Position numbers and translations under genes: made by a program. A model generated the notes under the pieces. That model was not told the DNA's origin, did not search any database, and saw only the letters and a program-made list of their open reading frames with translations. This document shows, piece after piece, positions 48,829 to 57,719 of a stretch of DNA of 64,000 nucleotides. The stretch comes from JAWLHA01 sp041690535 (GTDB lineage Bacteria; Pseudomonadota; Gammaproteobacteria; Thiohalomonadales; Thiohalomonadaceae). Within the stretch, counting starts at the first letter, position 1. Every line of letters begins with the position of its first letter. Where the stretch lies: NCBI GenBank assembly GCA_041690535.1, contig JAWLHA010000001.1:62001-126000 (forward strand). Direction: 5' to 3'.

Positions 48829-50961
48829 ATGAACACTCCCTGCGCCGAACAGCGAGCCCACCAGCTTACCGAGGCCCTTGATCTGTGGGTCAAACTTACC
48901 GGTGTCGATCCGGGGGCGAATAGCTTCACAATCAGCCTGAGTGGCGGAATGGACTCCTACACGGTGTCCCAGATGCACAAGGCCCTCAAGGAGGCCCTCG
49001 ACCTGGACCCGAGCAATATCACCGCCCACCTGCTGCTCGATGCCTTCTCCTCGCACTACTTCAAGCACCGCTCTTTCTCTGTTGAAGAGTTGCTGGAGAA
49101 CCCGGAGCGGGCCGCCGCCTATGCGGCCAAGGCCAAGCAGTTTCGGGCACTGGCCCAGTCCCCGGAGATCATGGACATCGGCGAGTCGTTCGCCCTGGCG
49201 ATGCGCCAAGCGGTGCGCCACTACGGCGCCGATTCCGAGGCGGTCCTGAAGGTGATTGAAGACCGTCATGAACTGGCCTACCTGCGTCGGGATGCCTTGC
49301 GCTCGATGGAGCGGCTGCGGGTGGACCAGTTCCTCAGTGGAAAGCCCGAGGCCGAAGGAGTGAAGCCGGCTTACAACGGGATTGTGCATCAGTTCTGGAA
49401 CATCAACAGTCTGATCAACGCCGCGTGCGGGCAGCCCTCCGGTGTGACACTGAACCTGGTACGCGATCCGGATTGCTTCCAGAGCTACTTCGCCTTCGCG
49501 ATCCGCAATGGCGGAAACCTCTTTGTGCTGTCGGATGTGCCGGTCCATTCCCATCCGCTCCAACGCTATATGACTCGCCGGCCGGACCGCGACTTCGACC
49601 GGCGCTCCAGCCGCAACTGGTTCCCATACGACCTGCTCAACATCAAATACGATGAGAACGCCAACCGGCTCTATTTCGACGCGGACGCGCAGAGGGGGTT
49701 GATCCCCTTACAGCAGGAGGCCGATCAGCTCAAGCCGTTGGCTGAACTGGCCCCCAAGGAGATCGTCTGGATCGTCATGATGTTCGATCTGATCGTCGAG
49801 CGCTTCTGGCGGCAGGGGTACCAAGCCCCGGCACTCTCCTATACCGGCCAGATGATCCGCGAAGAGACCCCGCTGCTTGCGATGGCCGAACGTGCCAATT
49901 TGCCGGTGATCGGGTACCAACCGCTGTCGCTGCCTGCCCTGACGGTCGAGGAGGTCAGCGGTGACCAGGTGAGCGAAGAGGCCCTGGGTGACTTCGGCGG
50001 TTCCCCCAACCGCTGGCTGGAAGAGCGCTACGCCTCCAGCATAACCGATGAAGTCCTAAACCTCGTCAGCCGAAGCGGTGTCGATTACTACCTGCCGCCG
50101 GCCAAGGACCAGCACGGGCGGGGGGCGAAGAACCATCCCACGGCCATTGTCTCGGCCAATCAGGTGGTATCCGTCGATTCCAGGAAGGACAAGCAACTGC
50201 CTTCCTGGGATAAGCAAGGCCGCTATGGGCTGCACGCGCTCGATGGCGCCTCGTTTGGTACCCGCACGGAACTGGAGCACAACCGGGCATTCCTGGCCCG
50301 GCACAACATGGCCAAGGCCATTCAACGTTTGGCTGATCAAGAGTACGAGGCGCGGAAGGAGGAGATAGAGCAATGGTGGCGCACTGCGCTCGACCGGAAG
50401 ATCGAGCGCATCTATGGCATGGCCACCGTAACGGAGTCCTGGCGCCCGCTCGACCACGAGCGTTTTCCCCAGGCCGAGATCAGCGTCTCCGGCTGGTACC
50501 GGGAGGGCATGTTCCCGTTCGTGAAACGCTGGAGCGATGAGGAGTGGCGGAAAAACCGTATCTACATGTCGGAGGGCGGCGTTGGGCTGCATCAGGGCTA
50601 CCGGCAGCGTGGGGGCACCTTTTTGTGCCATGTGACGGGCGCCGCTTCGAGCTACCGGGTGCTGTTCCAGCCGCAAACAGCGACGGACCTTGCCTACTTG
50701 CTGGACTGCCGCATTGAGGACTTACCGGATGTGCTCCAGCACTGGTGCAGGAAAACGGATTACGCTGGAAACGCAATTCTCAACCGGATCGACCCCATGG
50801 CCTGGGCGCTCCGTAACCCGTGGTCCCGGATGAGCTTCGATGTGGCCCTGTACCTGTCAGTGCGCGGCTTGAAGTCCATTTTGAAGCGGTACCAGGCGCC
50901 GGATGACCTGCTCCCCGGCGAGCCGGTCGCCAAAGAGAAGCCAATAGTGTCGAAGAAATAG
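48829..50961 (+). CDS. Large protein of unknown function, 710 aa
   Basis: ATG at 48829 after AAGGACGG; longer in-frame starts at 48766 and 48742 have weaker sites. Residues 33-43 read FTISLSGGMDS, like the SGGxDS PP-loop of ATP pyrophosphatases, but I cannot confirm that fold. The rest is soluble with HxFWNINSLINAACG, a SHPLQRYMTRRPDRDFDRRS section and many Trp near the end. I recognise no family. It is one of the longest genes here. Confidence 0.65.
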   Translation: MNTPCAEQRAHQLTEALDLWVKLTGVDPGANSFTISLSGGMDSYTVSQMHKALKEALDLDPSNITAHLLLDAFSSHYFKHRSFSVEELLENPERAAAYAAKAKQFRALAQSPEIMDIGESFALAMRQAVRHYGADSEAVLKVIEDRHELAYLRRDALRSMERLRVDQFLSGKPEAEGVKPAYNGIVHQFWNINSLINAACGQPSGVTLNLVRDPDCFQSYFAFAIRNGGNLFVLSDVPVHSHPLQRYMTRRPDRDFDRRSSRNWFPYDLLNIKYDENANRLYFDADAQRGLIPLQQEADQLKPLAELAPKEIVWIVMMFDLIVERFWRQGYQAPALSYTGQMIREETPLLAMAERANLPVIGYQPLSLPALTVEEVSGDQVSEEALGDFGGSPNRWLEERYASSITDEVLNLVSRSGVDYYLPPAKDQHGRGAKNHPTAIVSANQVVSVDSRKDKQLPSWDKQGRYGLHALDGASFGTRTELEHNRAFLARHNMAKAIQRLADQEYEARKEEIEQWWRTALDRKIERIYGMATVTESWRPLDHERFPQAEISVSGWYREGMFPFVKRWSDEEWRKNRIYMSEGGVGLHQGYRQRGGTFLCHVTGAASSYRVLFQPQTATDLAYLLDCRIEDLPDVLQHWCRKTDYAGNAILNRIDPMAWALRNPWSRMSFDVALYLSVRGLKSILKRYQAPDDLLPGEPVAKEKPIVSKK

Positions 50962-50977
50962 GATTGGAGCCACCGTT

Positions 50978-51208
50978 ATGCCGATCACCAAAAATGTCGC
51001 ATTCGTACCCGTTAGCGAGGCGTCTCCGGATATCAGGGGGCACTACGACTGCTGGAGCAAAACAGAGGGTCGCGTTTCGGATGCGTGGTTCGAGGACGGG
51101 AAGTGGTTTGACGAATATCTCGGGAGAGAGATACGCGGAGTCGAATCGTGGGCATCCGTCCCGTCTCCGTTTGACGGTTCGTTTGGTAGAACGGCGATCA
51201 CAAACTGA
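50978..51208 (+). CDS. Hypothetical protein, 76 aa
   Basis: ATG at 50978 after GGAGCCACCGTT. Contains GHYDCWSKTEGRVSDAWFED. Lower GC than neighbours. It begins a stretch that looks like gene cassettes. Confidence 0.55.
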   Translation: MPITKNVAFVPVSEASPDIRGHYDCWSKTEGRVSDAWFEDGKWFDEYLGREIRGVESWASVPSPFDGSFGRTAITN

Positions 51209-51255
51209 AACCTTCGAGAAAAGAACAATGGCTGATTTTGGGCCGAAATAGACGC

Positions 51256-51393
51256 ATGGACCTACAAGCACTGCGGCGGCGAGCGCTGATGCACTACCCG
51301 GTAGTGCAGGGCACCAGCAACCAGATTCGGTTGCAGCGCATCGGAGAACAGCCGCAGATGACGACCGAAACAACAGGGGGCCACGAACGATGA
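51256..51393 (+). CDS. Possible small protein, 45 aa
   Basis: ATG at 51256, 45 codons, TGA overlapping the next ATG. No strong ribosome binding site. Its main support is the coupling overlap. Confidence 0.35.
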   Translation: MDLQALRRRALMHYPVVQGTSNQIRLQRIGEQPQMTTETTGGHER

Positions 51394-51566
51394 GCCAACA
51401 ACAGAGCGGAAATGCCGTCGCAGTAGACCGGTCGGATCTCGACGCTGTTAGCTGCCAGGAACGCAGTGAGACACTCCCTTCCGCCATGCAGGCCGATCTT
51501 GACTGGCTTGACTCGCTGCCGAAAGAGGAAAGGCAGCGCACAGTTGAGCTTTGGACGCTCTGGTAG
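51390..51566 (+). CDS. Small acidic protein, 58 aa
   Basis: ATG at 51390. Ends in SLPKEERQRTVELWTLW. Helical and acidic second half. No family was recognised. Confidence 0.45.
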   Translation: MSQQQSGNAVAVDRSDLDAVSCQERSETLPSAMQADLDWLDSLPKEERQRTVELWTLW

Positions 51567-51667
51567 CCAGCGATGGAGGTACCCGGCGCCGCTTACGACG
51601 TAGAGAAAGGGCGCCACGCTTACCGGCGTCCGGCTGAGTAACTGGGTAGAGTTTTCTGGAGACGATC

Positions 51668-51847
51668 ATGAATAAGGCGAAGTACAGCGAAAAAGACACC
51701 AAGGGCAAACTGTTTGTCGATTGCTCGGAATGCGAGCGTGGCGGAAACGGCAGCGACAAGGACAAGTGCTCCTCCGGCTGGCGGCACACGAAAGGCCGGA
51801 AAGGGGGGTGCTTCATCGGAACGCTTCTGGCCGGACTGGAAATCTAA
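51668..51847 (+). CDS. Small cysteine-rich protein, 59 aa
   Basis: ATG at 51668 with TTTTCTGGAGACGATC. KGKLFVDCSECERGGNG, then KDKCSSGW and KGGCFIGTLL: four cysteines that likely bind zinc. Similar proteins are common in gammaproteobacteria and gene cassettes. Function is unknown. Confidence 0.65.
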   Translation: MNKAKYSEKDTKGKLFVDCSECERGGNGSDKDKCSSGWRHTKGRKGGCFIGTLLAGLEI

Positions 51848-52109
51848 CGATAAGTTTCGCTGCGCCGGCACGGGCGCTTGGAGTTGCAAACGGAGGCACT
51901 ATGCCGCTGGAAACAGTTCAACGGCGAAGCGAGTTCCCGACGACGCGGGCGGCTGGTACTGGCTGCGGCGGCCCGGCAAAGATTGGGAGCCGGTGTATGT
52001 GGAGCCAGCCACTGCATCATGGCCCGCGTGCATTCGTGACCAGTACAGCACGGCCGTTGAGCAGGTGGCAGGCGAATGGGGGCCGGAGATTCAGATGCCG
52101 GCAACATAA
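51848..52109 (+). pseudogene. Frameshifted small gene
   Basis: One frame gives LCRWKQFNGEA; a different frame then gives RVPDDAGGWYWLRRPGKDWE and VAGEWGPEIQ to the stop at 52107-52109. Together these look like one small protein broken by a frameshift near 51935. A further start-less frame, DFGEIRKANEIKAALNVSA, ends at 52193 within the attC-like site. Confidence 0.45.
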
Positions 52110-52187
52110 CGGAAATGCTCACGGTACGTTACGGATTTCGGTGAGATCCGCAAGGCGAACGAAATCAAGGCCGCGCTGAATGTGAGC

Positions 52188-52242
52188 GCATAACGCAGAG
52201 TGAGGTCGCGCCGCAGGCGTTGGCTTGCAGGTCGGGTTATGC
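52188..52242 (+). repeat. attC-like recombination site 1
   Basis: GCATAAC at 52188 and GTTATGC at 52236 are perfectly complementary outer arms 55 bases apart, as in VCR-type attC sites. It lies between two small genes in a cassette-like array. Confidence 0.55.
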
Positions 52243-52266
52243 CCGGCTTTTGAAAGGGAGAGAAGC

Positions 52267-52488
52267 ATGAAAGTAACCTGGGAAGCGGACGACATCAAAC
52301 CCGGCCGCCGCTACAGCAAGAAGGGCATCGGCGAGAAGTGGATCATCGGCTACATCGCGGACCTGGATGGGCCGGCTCGCTACGTCTCGGTATCCGACCA
52401 GGACGGCATGGTCACAGACCCGTGCACGAAAGAGCAAATGGCTCAGGTGCTCACCGAGAATGGCTACCTGCCGGTGGAACTGCTGTAA
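52267..52488 (+). CDS. Hypothetical protein, 73 aa
   Basis: ATG at 52267 after GGGAGAGAAGC, 24 bases after an attC-like site, the normal spacing for a cassette gene. Beta-rich with KWIIGYIADLDGPARYVSV. No family was recognised. Confidence 0.6.
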   Translation: MKVTWEADDIKPGRRYSKKGIGEKWIIGYIADLDGPARYVSVSDQDGMVTDPCTKEQMAQVLTENGYLPVELL

Positions 52489-52570
52489 GGTCGAATTTCC
52501 GCAAAGTCTGCGCTCGGAGTACCGGCGCATCTAACGACGAAGATCACGCGCGCTGCGCGAAGGGGGAGGC

Positions 52571-52813
52571 ATGATTGGACCGGCTGGATTTATGGCGGCA
52601 CCGAAGGCGGAACGCGCCACTGACGCGCAGCGTCACGTGGAGCGCCTTGTTGGGCAGCGCTGCATCCTCCTCGACCCGCGATGCCGGGGGCAGGTTTGCA
52701 CGGCTGAGCGCGTGGCACGGGAAGGAATGAAGATGACTGGTGTCGGCATTGTGCCGCACGACGAATACAGGCTGGCGACACCTGAAGAGTGCGCCGCCTG
52801 GGACAACCGCTGA
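52571..52813 (+). CDS. Hypothetical protein, 80 aa
   Basis: ATG at 52571 after GGGGGAGGC. QRCILLDPRCRGQVCTAERV then a TPEECAAWDNR end. It ends 6 bases before attC-like site 2. Confidence 0.55.
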   Translation: MIGPAGFMAAPKAERATDAQRHVERLVGQRCILLDPRCRGQVCTAERVAREGMKMTGVGIVPHDEYRLATPEECAAWDNR

Positions 52814-52819
52814 CTTGCG

Positions 52820-52881
52820 GCCCAACGTGTAGTTCAGGCGCAGGCGGCATTTTGCTTGTCGCCTGCAACGTAGGGTTAGGC
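52820..52881 (+). repeat. attC-like recombination site 2
   Basis: GCCCAAC at 52820 and GTTAGGC at 52875 fit RYYYAAC and GTTRRRY, 62 bases in total, with an inner GCAGGCG/CGCCTGC stem. It follows the stop of one small gene and precedes the next. Confidence 0.7.
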
Positions 52882-52904
52882 GGCAGCGAGAAAAGGAGAC
52901 GGAG

Positions 52905-53246
52905 ATGGCAACGCAAGGGATTCTTTCGATAGTGGTAGGCGGCAAGGTCGTGGCGAAAGCTATTGTTGGGGCAGACGGCTACGAAATGCCCGCCATCGCT
53001 GCTGAGGTTCGACAGAACAACGTGACCGCAGCGCAAGGGCTTCTCGACCTTTGCCATGAGCACGGGCTCGGCGGGGAATCGCTGATCGTGCAGTCATCGC
53101 CAAGCGAATGGATTGGGGATTGCACGGATGACGAACTGCCGGAACTGTACGCCGAGAAATTTCACGATCCACGGTTCAACCCTCGGTGGAAGCATGGGAC
53201 AGCGGACTACATCGAAGTTGTGAATATGCCGCCCAACAGGTATTGA
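52905..53246 (+). CDS. Hypothetical cassette-type protein, 113 aa
   Basis: ATG at 52905 with AAAAGGAGACGGAG, 23 bases after attC-like site 2. Acidic C-terminal half with DELPELYAEKFHDPRF. A GCCCAAC near the stop could be the start of another, degraded attC site. No family was recognised. Confidence 0.65.
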   Translation: MATQGILSIVVGGKVVAKAIVGADGYEMPAIAAEVRQNNVTAAQGLLDLCHEHGLGGESLIVQSSPSEWIGDCTDDELPELYAEKFHDPRFNPRWKHGTADYIEVVNMPPNRY

Positions 53247-53297
53247 TGAGCCTTCAGGCAACGTTCTCCAGGTACGTCCAGTGCAGAGTTGATAGGA

Positions 53298-53525
53298 ATG
53301 GCGAGGTTCGGACAGTACGGTTCGGCGACCTCTCATCGCCGGTATATGGAGCCGGTAGCGCCACGGAGCCGCAAACGTTGCTCCTGCGGGTGCCGGCGCC
53401 GTGCGATGCACCGAGGCATGGCAAACGGCGTTTGCCTGATGGTCGGTTGCGAACTGTACGTGCGCCGCTGGGTACGAGACGGAATTGGAGCGCGCCGGGT
53501 TGCAAGACGAGGTAGCGATGAGTGA
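53298..53525 (+). CDS. Small zinc-ribbon-like basic protein, 75 aa
   Basis: ATG at 53298; TTG at 53289 is the alternative. PRSRKRCSCGCRRRAMHRGM, then ANGVCLMVGCELYVRRWV, two cysteine pairs typical of a small phage/plasmid family. It overlaps the next gene by 8 bases. A competing frame runs through the same DNA but lacks these motifs. Confidence 0.6.
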   Translation: MARFGQYGSATSHRRYMEPVAPRSRKRCSCGCRRRAMHRGMANGVCLMVGCELYVRRWVRDGIGARRVARRGSDE

Positions 53526-53781
53526 GAAGCACGGAAAAAGTGGATGGCCGCTGATCGAGCTGGGACAAGGGCGGGTCGAAGTGGGACATGGCGAACACCA
53601 AGGCGTCCCGGCCTTGATATTCGGGTCCAAGGGCAACGGCAATATCGGCAGTGCCACCCGGCACGGACCGGGAGAGATGCCAGACGCCGACGTGCTCGCA
53701 ACCGTAACGTTTTCGAATATCGCCAGTGTGGACGTGGTATTGGAGCAATTGCACAAGATTCGCGCTCGACTGTGCGATTAA
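53518..53781 (+). CDS. Hypothetical protein, 87 aa
   Basis: ATG at 53518 after CGAGGTAGCG. Beta-rich: GRVEVGHGEHQGVPALIFGS. No family was recognised. Confidence 0.6.
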   Translation: MSEKHGKSGWPLIELGQGRVEVGHGEHQGVPALIFGSKGNGNIGSATRHGPGEMPDADVLATVTFSNIASVDVVLEQLHKIRARLCD

Positions 53782-53797
53782 GGTTTCCATCTTCCGG

Positions 53798-54136
53798 ATG
53801 CACAAGAGCGGCACCGGATGGGAGCTTGTGAGAGAGTTCCGCCTGAACACCAGGAAGGTCCTGCAACAGTTCACCACGGCCGAGCTTCTGGAGGAGGTTG
53901 CCCGCCGGGCCAACGCTGCCGAGCCGGAGGAGATCCGCCATTGGTGCGAGGAGTGCCAAAACTTCGAGCCCAAGACCGATGCGGATGACCGGTACAATCC
54001 CTGCACCAAGAAGCACCGGCTGCGGTACCGGGCGCCCCGTGACTGGAGTGAGGTGGTCGAAGAGCGCTACGGATTCTTCCGGTTGGTCTGCTCCGACCGC
54101 GACCCGGTCAACGGGACGGGCGAGGCTCAGGTGTGA
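53798..54136 (+). CDS. Zinc-finger-like protein, 112 aa
   Basis: ATG at 53798. HWCEECQNFEPK then YNPCTKKHRLRYRAP and a later Cys suggest a zinc site. Phage-type style. The ribosome binding site is weak. Confidence 0.6.
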   Translation: MHKSGTGWELVREFRLNTRKVLQQFTTAELLEEVARRANAAEPEEIRHWCEECQNFEPKTDADDRYNPCTKKHRLRYRAPRDWSEVVEERYGFFRLVCSDRDPVNGTGEAQV

Positions 54137-54480
54137 ACCGCCCCGCCATTTGTCTGTGTCGATGAAAAGCCGACCCTCCGAGAATCTCGCCCTCCTGCCG
54201 CTGACCTTCGCCACGCCCGCCTGATCTCGCCAGCTCCACCGACCGACCAGTCCAGCGTCGGGCGCTCTGGCGCACTCCCGTCCCCTGTTCTACAATTGTA
54301 TCGTACGATACACATATCTGAAGGCGCGGCCCGTACCGGGCGAGAAGAGCGAAAAACCCGGCAGGAGATCGCGCCACCTCCCGTCAGCTAACCGACGGAT
54401 TGTCATGGCACTGCCGCAGATGGTGCAGGGGGCCAACCGCTCGCGCCGCATATTGGAGGGGATGCCCCGGAGGGTTCAGC
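54137..54480 (+). other. Intergenic region with perfect palindrome
   Basis: No gene of reasonable quality is seen in these 344 bases. The perfect 16 bp palindrome TGTATCGTACGATACA at 54297-54312, next to TACAAT, is a likely operator of the downstream genes. Confidence 0.55.
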
Positions 54481-54906
54481 GTGACCGCATCAACAACACC
54501 TTTGACCCATTGCCCCTTTTGCGGGGCCGAGGCACGGGTCCGTCGTTTCAAGGACGGGTTCGGCCAACACCGATGGTATGTCCATTGCACACGGGTCCGG
54601 TACGGGCGGGAGAAGTGGTATGTCCACGCCGCCAATCCGCCCAACAACTACTGCCACGGCTATGCCATCGCCGAGGGGGATACCAAGGCCGAGGCGATGG
54701 AGCGGTGGAATCGGCGCCCAGCGGCAATCGGGCTCATCGACGGCCGCCCTGGCTGCCCCTTCTGCAATGGCCCGGCGGTGGTGCAACGGGAGATGCGGGG
54801 GCGGACGCACCGGGCCTTCTGTGAACGTCGGTGCCATGGGGCGGCCCATGCCATAGCGGCCACCGAGGCGGAGACCATCGAGCGCTGGAGTCGGCGCGTC
54901 CCATGA
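54481..54906 (+). CDS. Double Lar-like zinc-ribbon protein, 141 aa
   Basis: GTG at 54481 after CCGGAGGGTTCAGC. Two Lar-like modules: THCPFCGAEA to AEAMERWNRR and GCPFCNGPA to ETIERWSRR. Lar proteins counter restriction. A tandem arrangement is uncommon. It overlaps the next ATG. Confidence 0.75.
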   Translation: MTASTTPLTHCPFCGAEARVRRFKDGFGQHRWYVHCTRVRYGREKWYVHAANPPNNYCHGYAIAEGDTKAEAMERWNRRPAAIGLIDGRPGCPFCNGPAVVQREMRGRTHRAFCERRCHGAAHAIAATEAETIERWSRRVP

Positions 54907-55784
54907 AGCGACAAGACCCACCGGCCCAGCCCACGACCGAGTTCTATGGGCTACTGCAACGGGCCTACGACCACTTCAACGAGGCGCTGTTCGAGAGGAG
55001 CTTGCCCCCGGTCATTCTGACCGTCCAACGGGAACGCAACACCTGCGGGTTTTTCTCGCCCCAGCGTTGGGCGCGCAACCCCTCACGGGAGCAAGTCCAC
55101 GAGCTGGCGGTCAACCCCAGCTACTTCGGCACCGGTCCCATCCGGGAGGTGCTTCAGACCCTGGTCCACGAGCAGGCCCACATCTGGCAGTTCGAGCACG
55201 GTACCCCACCGCGCAAGAGCTATCACGACCGGGAGTGGGCGGAGAAGATGGAGGCCATTGGGCTGATGCCTTCGCACACCGGACGGCCCGGTGGGCGGCG
55301 CACCGGTCAGAAGATGTCCGACTATCCCATCCCTGGTGGGCGGTTCGAGGCGGCAGCGCTCGACCTGGTACGCAGCGGGTGGCTATTGGCCTGGGTGGAC
55401 CGGTTCACGGTGAAGCCCCGGAGCGATCTCGCTCTCGCGGCGGGGGAGGCGTTGGCGGCGCTTGCCGGGTTCGGCACGGACCGGGTGGAAGAGGGGACAG
55501 CACCCGGCCCGGCCGAGGAGGCGGCGGTCGCGCCTATCGAAGAGAATGCTCCGACCCGAAGGGACGAGGCCACCATTAAGGCGCAAGCCGTCCTCTCGAC
55601 CCCCTTGATGACCATTTTGCCGGACGTGATGGTCAACACCCCTGAGCGGGAGAAAGAGCGCAAGGCCAAGCAGAAGGTCAAATACACCTGTGGGTGCGGC
55701 GTGAACGTCTGGGGAAAACCCGGCCTGAGCCTCATTTGCGGTTCCTGCGAGGACTGGTTCGAAGCATCCGCCGAGGCCGGTTAG
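54903..55784 (+). CDS. SprT-like zinc metalloprotease-type protein, 293 aa
   Basis: ATG at 54903 overlaps the previous stop. TLVHEQAHIWQFEHG near residue 80 is the HExxH zinc site of the SprT-like family, followed by SYHDREWAEKMEAIGL. The C-terminus has a zinc ribbon (KYTCGCGVNVWGK then CGSCEDWF). SprT/Spartan proteins act on DNA-protein crosslinks. Plasmid and phage forms are uncharacterised. Confidence 0.85.
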   Translation: MKRQDPPAQPTTEFYGLLQRAYDHFNEALFERSLPPVILTVQRERNTCGFFSPQRWARNPSREQVHELAVNPSYFGTGPIREVLQTLVHEQAHIWQFEHGTPPRKSYHDREWAEKMEAIGLMPSHTGRPGGRRTGQKMSDYPIPGGRFEAAALDLVRSGWLLAWVDRFTVKPRSDLALAAGEALAALAGFGTDRVEEGTAPGPAEEAAVAPIEENAPTRRDEATIKAQAVLSTPLMTILPDVMVNTPEREKERKAKQKVKYTCGCGVNVWGKPGLSLICGSCEDWFEASAEAG

Positions 55785-56150
55785 GCGGTTGAATGCCCTG
55801 CACCGACGCGGAGCTGGAAAGCCATTGCCGGGGCGTTGCCGCCCCCACCGGAAAGGCGGAAATTCCTCCAGGGAACCGGTAGGCGGTTTATCGGAAAAGC
55901 GAGGGATAGGAGGTGCTTCGGGCCGGGCGGCGGGAATGCAGGCGCACCCTTTTGGACAAAGGCGTTTCCGTGAATCCATGGAGGGATGTCCAAGAGGAAA
56001 AGCGGGGGCTTGCTGAATCTCACAGGACGGGGAAAACCAGTGGGTGCTTCATGCCCGACCGGGGGCGTTCGGGCCGCAGCAGAGCCACCCTTGCCATGGC
56101 GTGGAAAGGAGGTGGATACGTTCTGGGCAGCAGGAAAGATCCCCTTGGAC

Positions 56151-56223
56151 GCGAAGCTGGAGAACCCCGTTCGGCACGGATCGGACCAGGGCCTTGGGCC
56201 TATGCGAAGGGGGAGGAATTGCT
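56151..56223 (+). repeat. 70-base dispersed repeat, copy 1
   Basis: Begins GCGAAGCTGGAGAA and includes GTTCGGCACGGATCGGACCA and CAGGGCCTTGGGCC. Divergent relative to copies 2 and 3. Confidence 0.6.
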
Positions 56224-56404
56224 GTCCATACAGGACAGGCAAAAACGCCGGGAGCAAGGCGCGAACGTATCCACGTCCACCGGCCGTCACGCGGGCACGA
56301 CCCTTCAACGCCATCTGAACACTCCTCCCGGCCTCTGTGGCGCCCATGGGGCGTCCAATGTCCGAAAAGGTGCTCCCGAGCCTGCCCGAGAGCCCTGAGA
56401 CGCT

Positions 56405-56905
56405 TACGCGAAGCTGGGGAAATCGGTTCGGCACGGATCGAACCAGGGCCTTGGGCTATGCGATAGTGGAGGGGGCGCAGCCCCAATGGGCGCGAAGCGC
56501 CCCCACATTGCGCGTGGTAACGCTCAAGGGCACATAGCGCAGGTAACCCCGATCCTGATAAGGGCACGTCCCCGAAAAGTACGCGCAAAGAGCAGAGCGC
56601 TTGCCCTCTGCAAAACGGCGAAGCGACCTAACGCCTTTGTGCTCGGCGCCCGTTGACGCGAAGCTGGGGAAATCGGTTCGGCACGGATCGAACCAGGGCC
56701 TTGGCCTATGCGATAGAGGAGGGGGCGAAGCCCCATTTGGCGCGAAGCGCCCCACGTTGCGCTTACGAATCCGCAGGCAGCCGCCCTGTTCCAGGTAGCA
56801 CGTTTCAGTCCAGAGCCCCCAACCCCCCCCCAGCGCAACCCACGCAGAGCGCTTGCCCTCTGCAAAACGGCGAAGCGACCTAGAGCTTTTGTCAAACCTC
56901 CACCG
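56405..56905 (+). repeat. Tandem 250-base non-coding unit, two copies (70-base repeat copies 2 and 3)
   Basis: Copies start at 56405 and 56654. Each begins with GCGAAGCTGGGGAAATCGG, contains GGTTCG/CGAACC and GGGCGC-GAA-GCGCCC hairpins, and ends with an almost identical 39-base GCAGAG-CTCTGC hairpin segment (56592 and 56844). Confidence 0.7.
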
Positions 56906-57255
56906 CCGCTCCCCTCGACGAGAGGAGCAACATTGCGGGCCAAAGGGCACGCATCTGCGTCAGCTCGGGGTGGCCCGCCCACCCCCAACCGACCTGATGG
57001 CCAGGGGGTGAACCTGGGCAGCAGGCCCCCCTTCAACCAGATGATCCAAGTGGCGTGCCGAGCACAGCACGCCTTCGTCGGTTCGCGGCGGCACGCTCGA
57101 ACCCCCGGCCCCAGCCGGCCACTGGCACCGTGGCAACGAAAAGACCGTCGGGGTTAGGCAAGGGGGGCGCGTCCCGCAGGATCTGCACCCTCCGTCCACC
57201 CAACGAAACCTCTGGGTGCGTTCGCGAGCCCCCGGCTGGGGTGTGTCAATACATA

Positions 57256-57271
57256 CTGTATGGATATACAC
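57256..57271 (+). promoter_or_regulatory. Candidate LexA (SOS) box
   Basis: CTGT-ATGGATAT-ACAC differs from CTGT-N8-ACAG by one base. It lies 59 bases before the ATG at 57330. Confidence 0.45.
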
Positions 57272-57329
57272 TACCCTTATCCGGTGGCGCACCACGCCGC
57301 CGAGACAACGAGAACCGGAGAGAAAAGCA

Positions 57330-57719
57330 ATGAGAACCGATACGGCGAAGCCCACCGATGTGCTGGCAGTGGAGGCCGGCCTCCTGCTCCATACCCTGAC
57401 CGTGATGCACGGCGAAGCGGCCGTTATGGATGCGGCGCAGCGGGGAGAACTCACCTTCCCCTTGGACGCCACCTTCTTCGAGCGCCACGCCGGGGCCATC
57501 AACACCATTCTGGCCACGCGCTACCAATCCGCACTGTCCCTGCACCGGGACTTCGACCCAACGGACCCGCTTTGTCTCGGACCGATAAACCGTCGGTTGG
57601 CCGCGCACGTCGCGGTCGAGTGCGTGATCCTCGATGAGATATTCGGGGGACCGCGCCCCCTCCCCGCCCGAGGCAAGGTCACGTTCCTCGCCGCCTTCCG
57701 CAAGCACAAGGGAAGTTAA
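57330..57719 (+). CDS. Hypothetical protein, 129 aa
   Basis: ATG at 57330 after CCGGAGAGAAAAGC. Helical, AVEAGLLLHTLTVMHGEAAV and RRLAAHVAVECVILDEIFGG. The only convincing gene between 55.8 and 60.2 kb. The SOS-like box suggests damage control. No family was recognised. Confidence 0.6.
   Translation: MRTDTAKPTDVLAVEAGLLLHTLTVMHGEAAVMDAAQRGELTFPLDATFFERHAGAINTILATRYQSALSLHRDFDPTDPLCLGPINRRLAAHVAVECVILDEIFGGPRPLPARGKVTFLAAFRKHKGS

Larger units (their letters stand above)
55785..57329 (+). other. GC-rich intergenic region with direct repeats
   Basis: Long open frames exist in several frames but have no ribosome binding sites or known motifs, as expected for GC-rich non-coding DNA. The region holds copies 1-3 of a 70-base repeat (56151, 56405, 56654) and a tandem 250-base unit. 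It ends with a possible SOS box. Confidence 0.6.

Noticed and set aside
53225..53520. Third attC site after 53246
   Set aside because: Only the first core GCCCAAC is seen; no matching second core follows.
56405..56720. tRNA-like GGTTCGATCC on the minus strand of the 70-base repeat
   Set aside because: No acceptor, D or anticodon stems can be formed around it.
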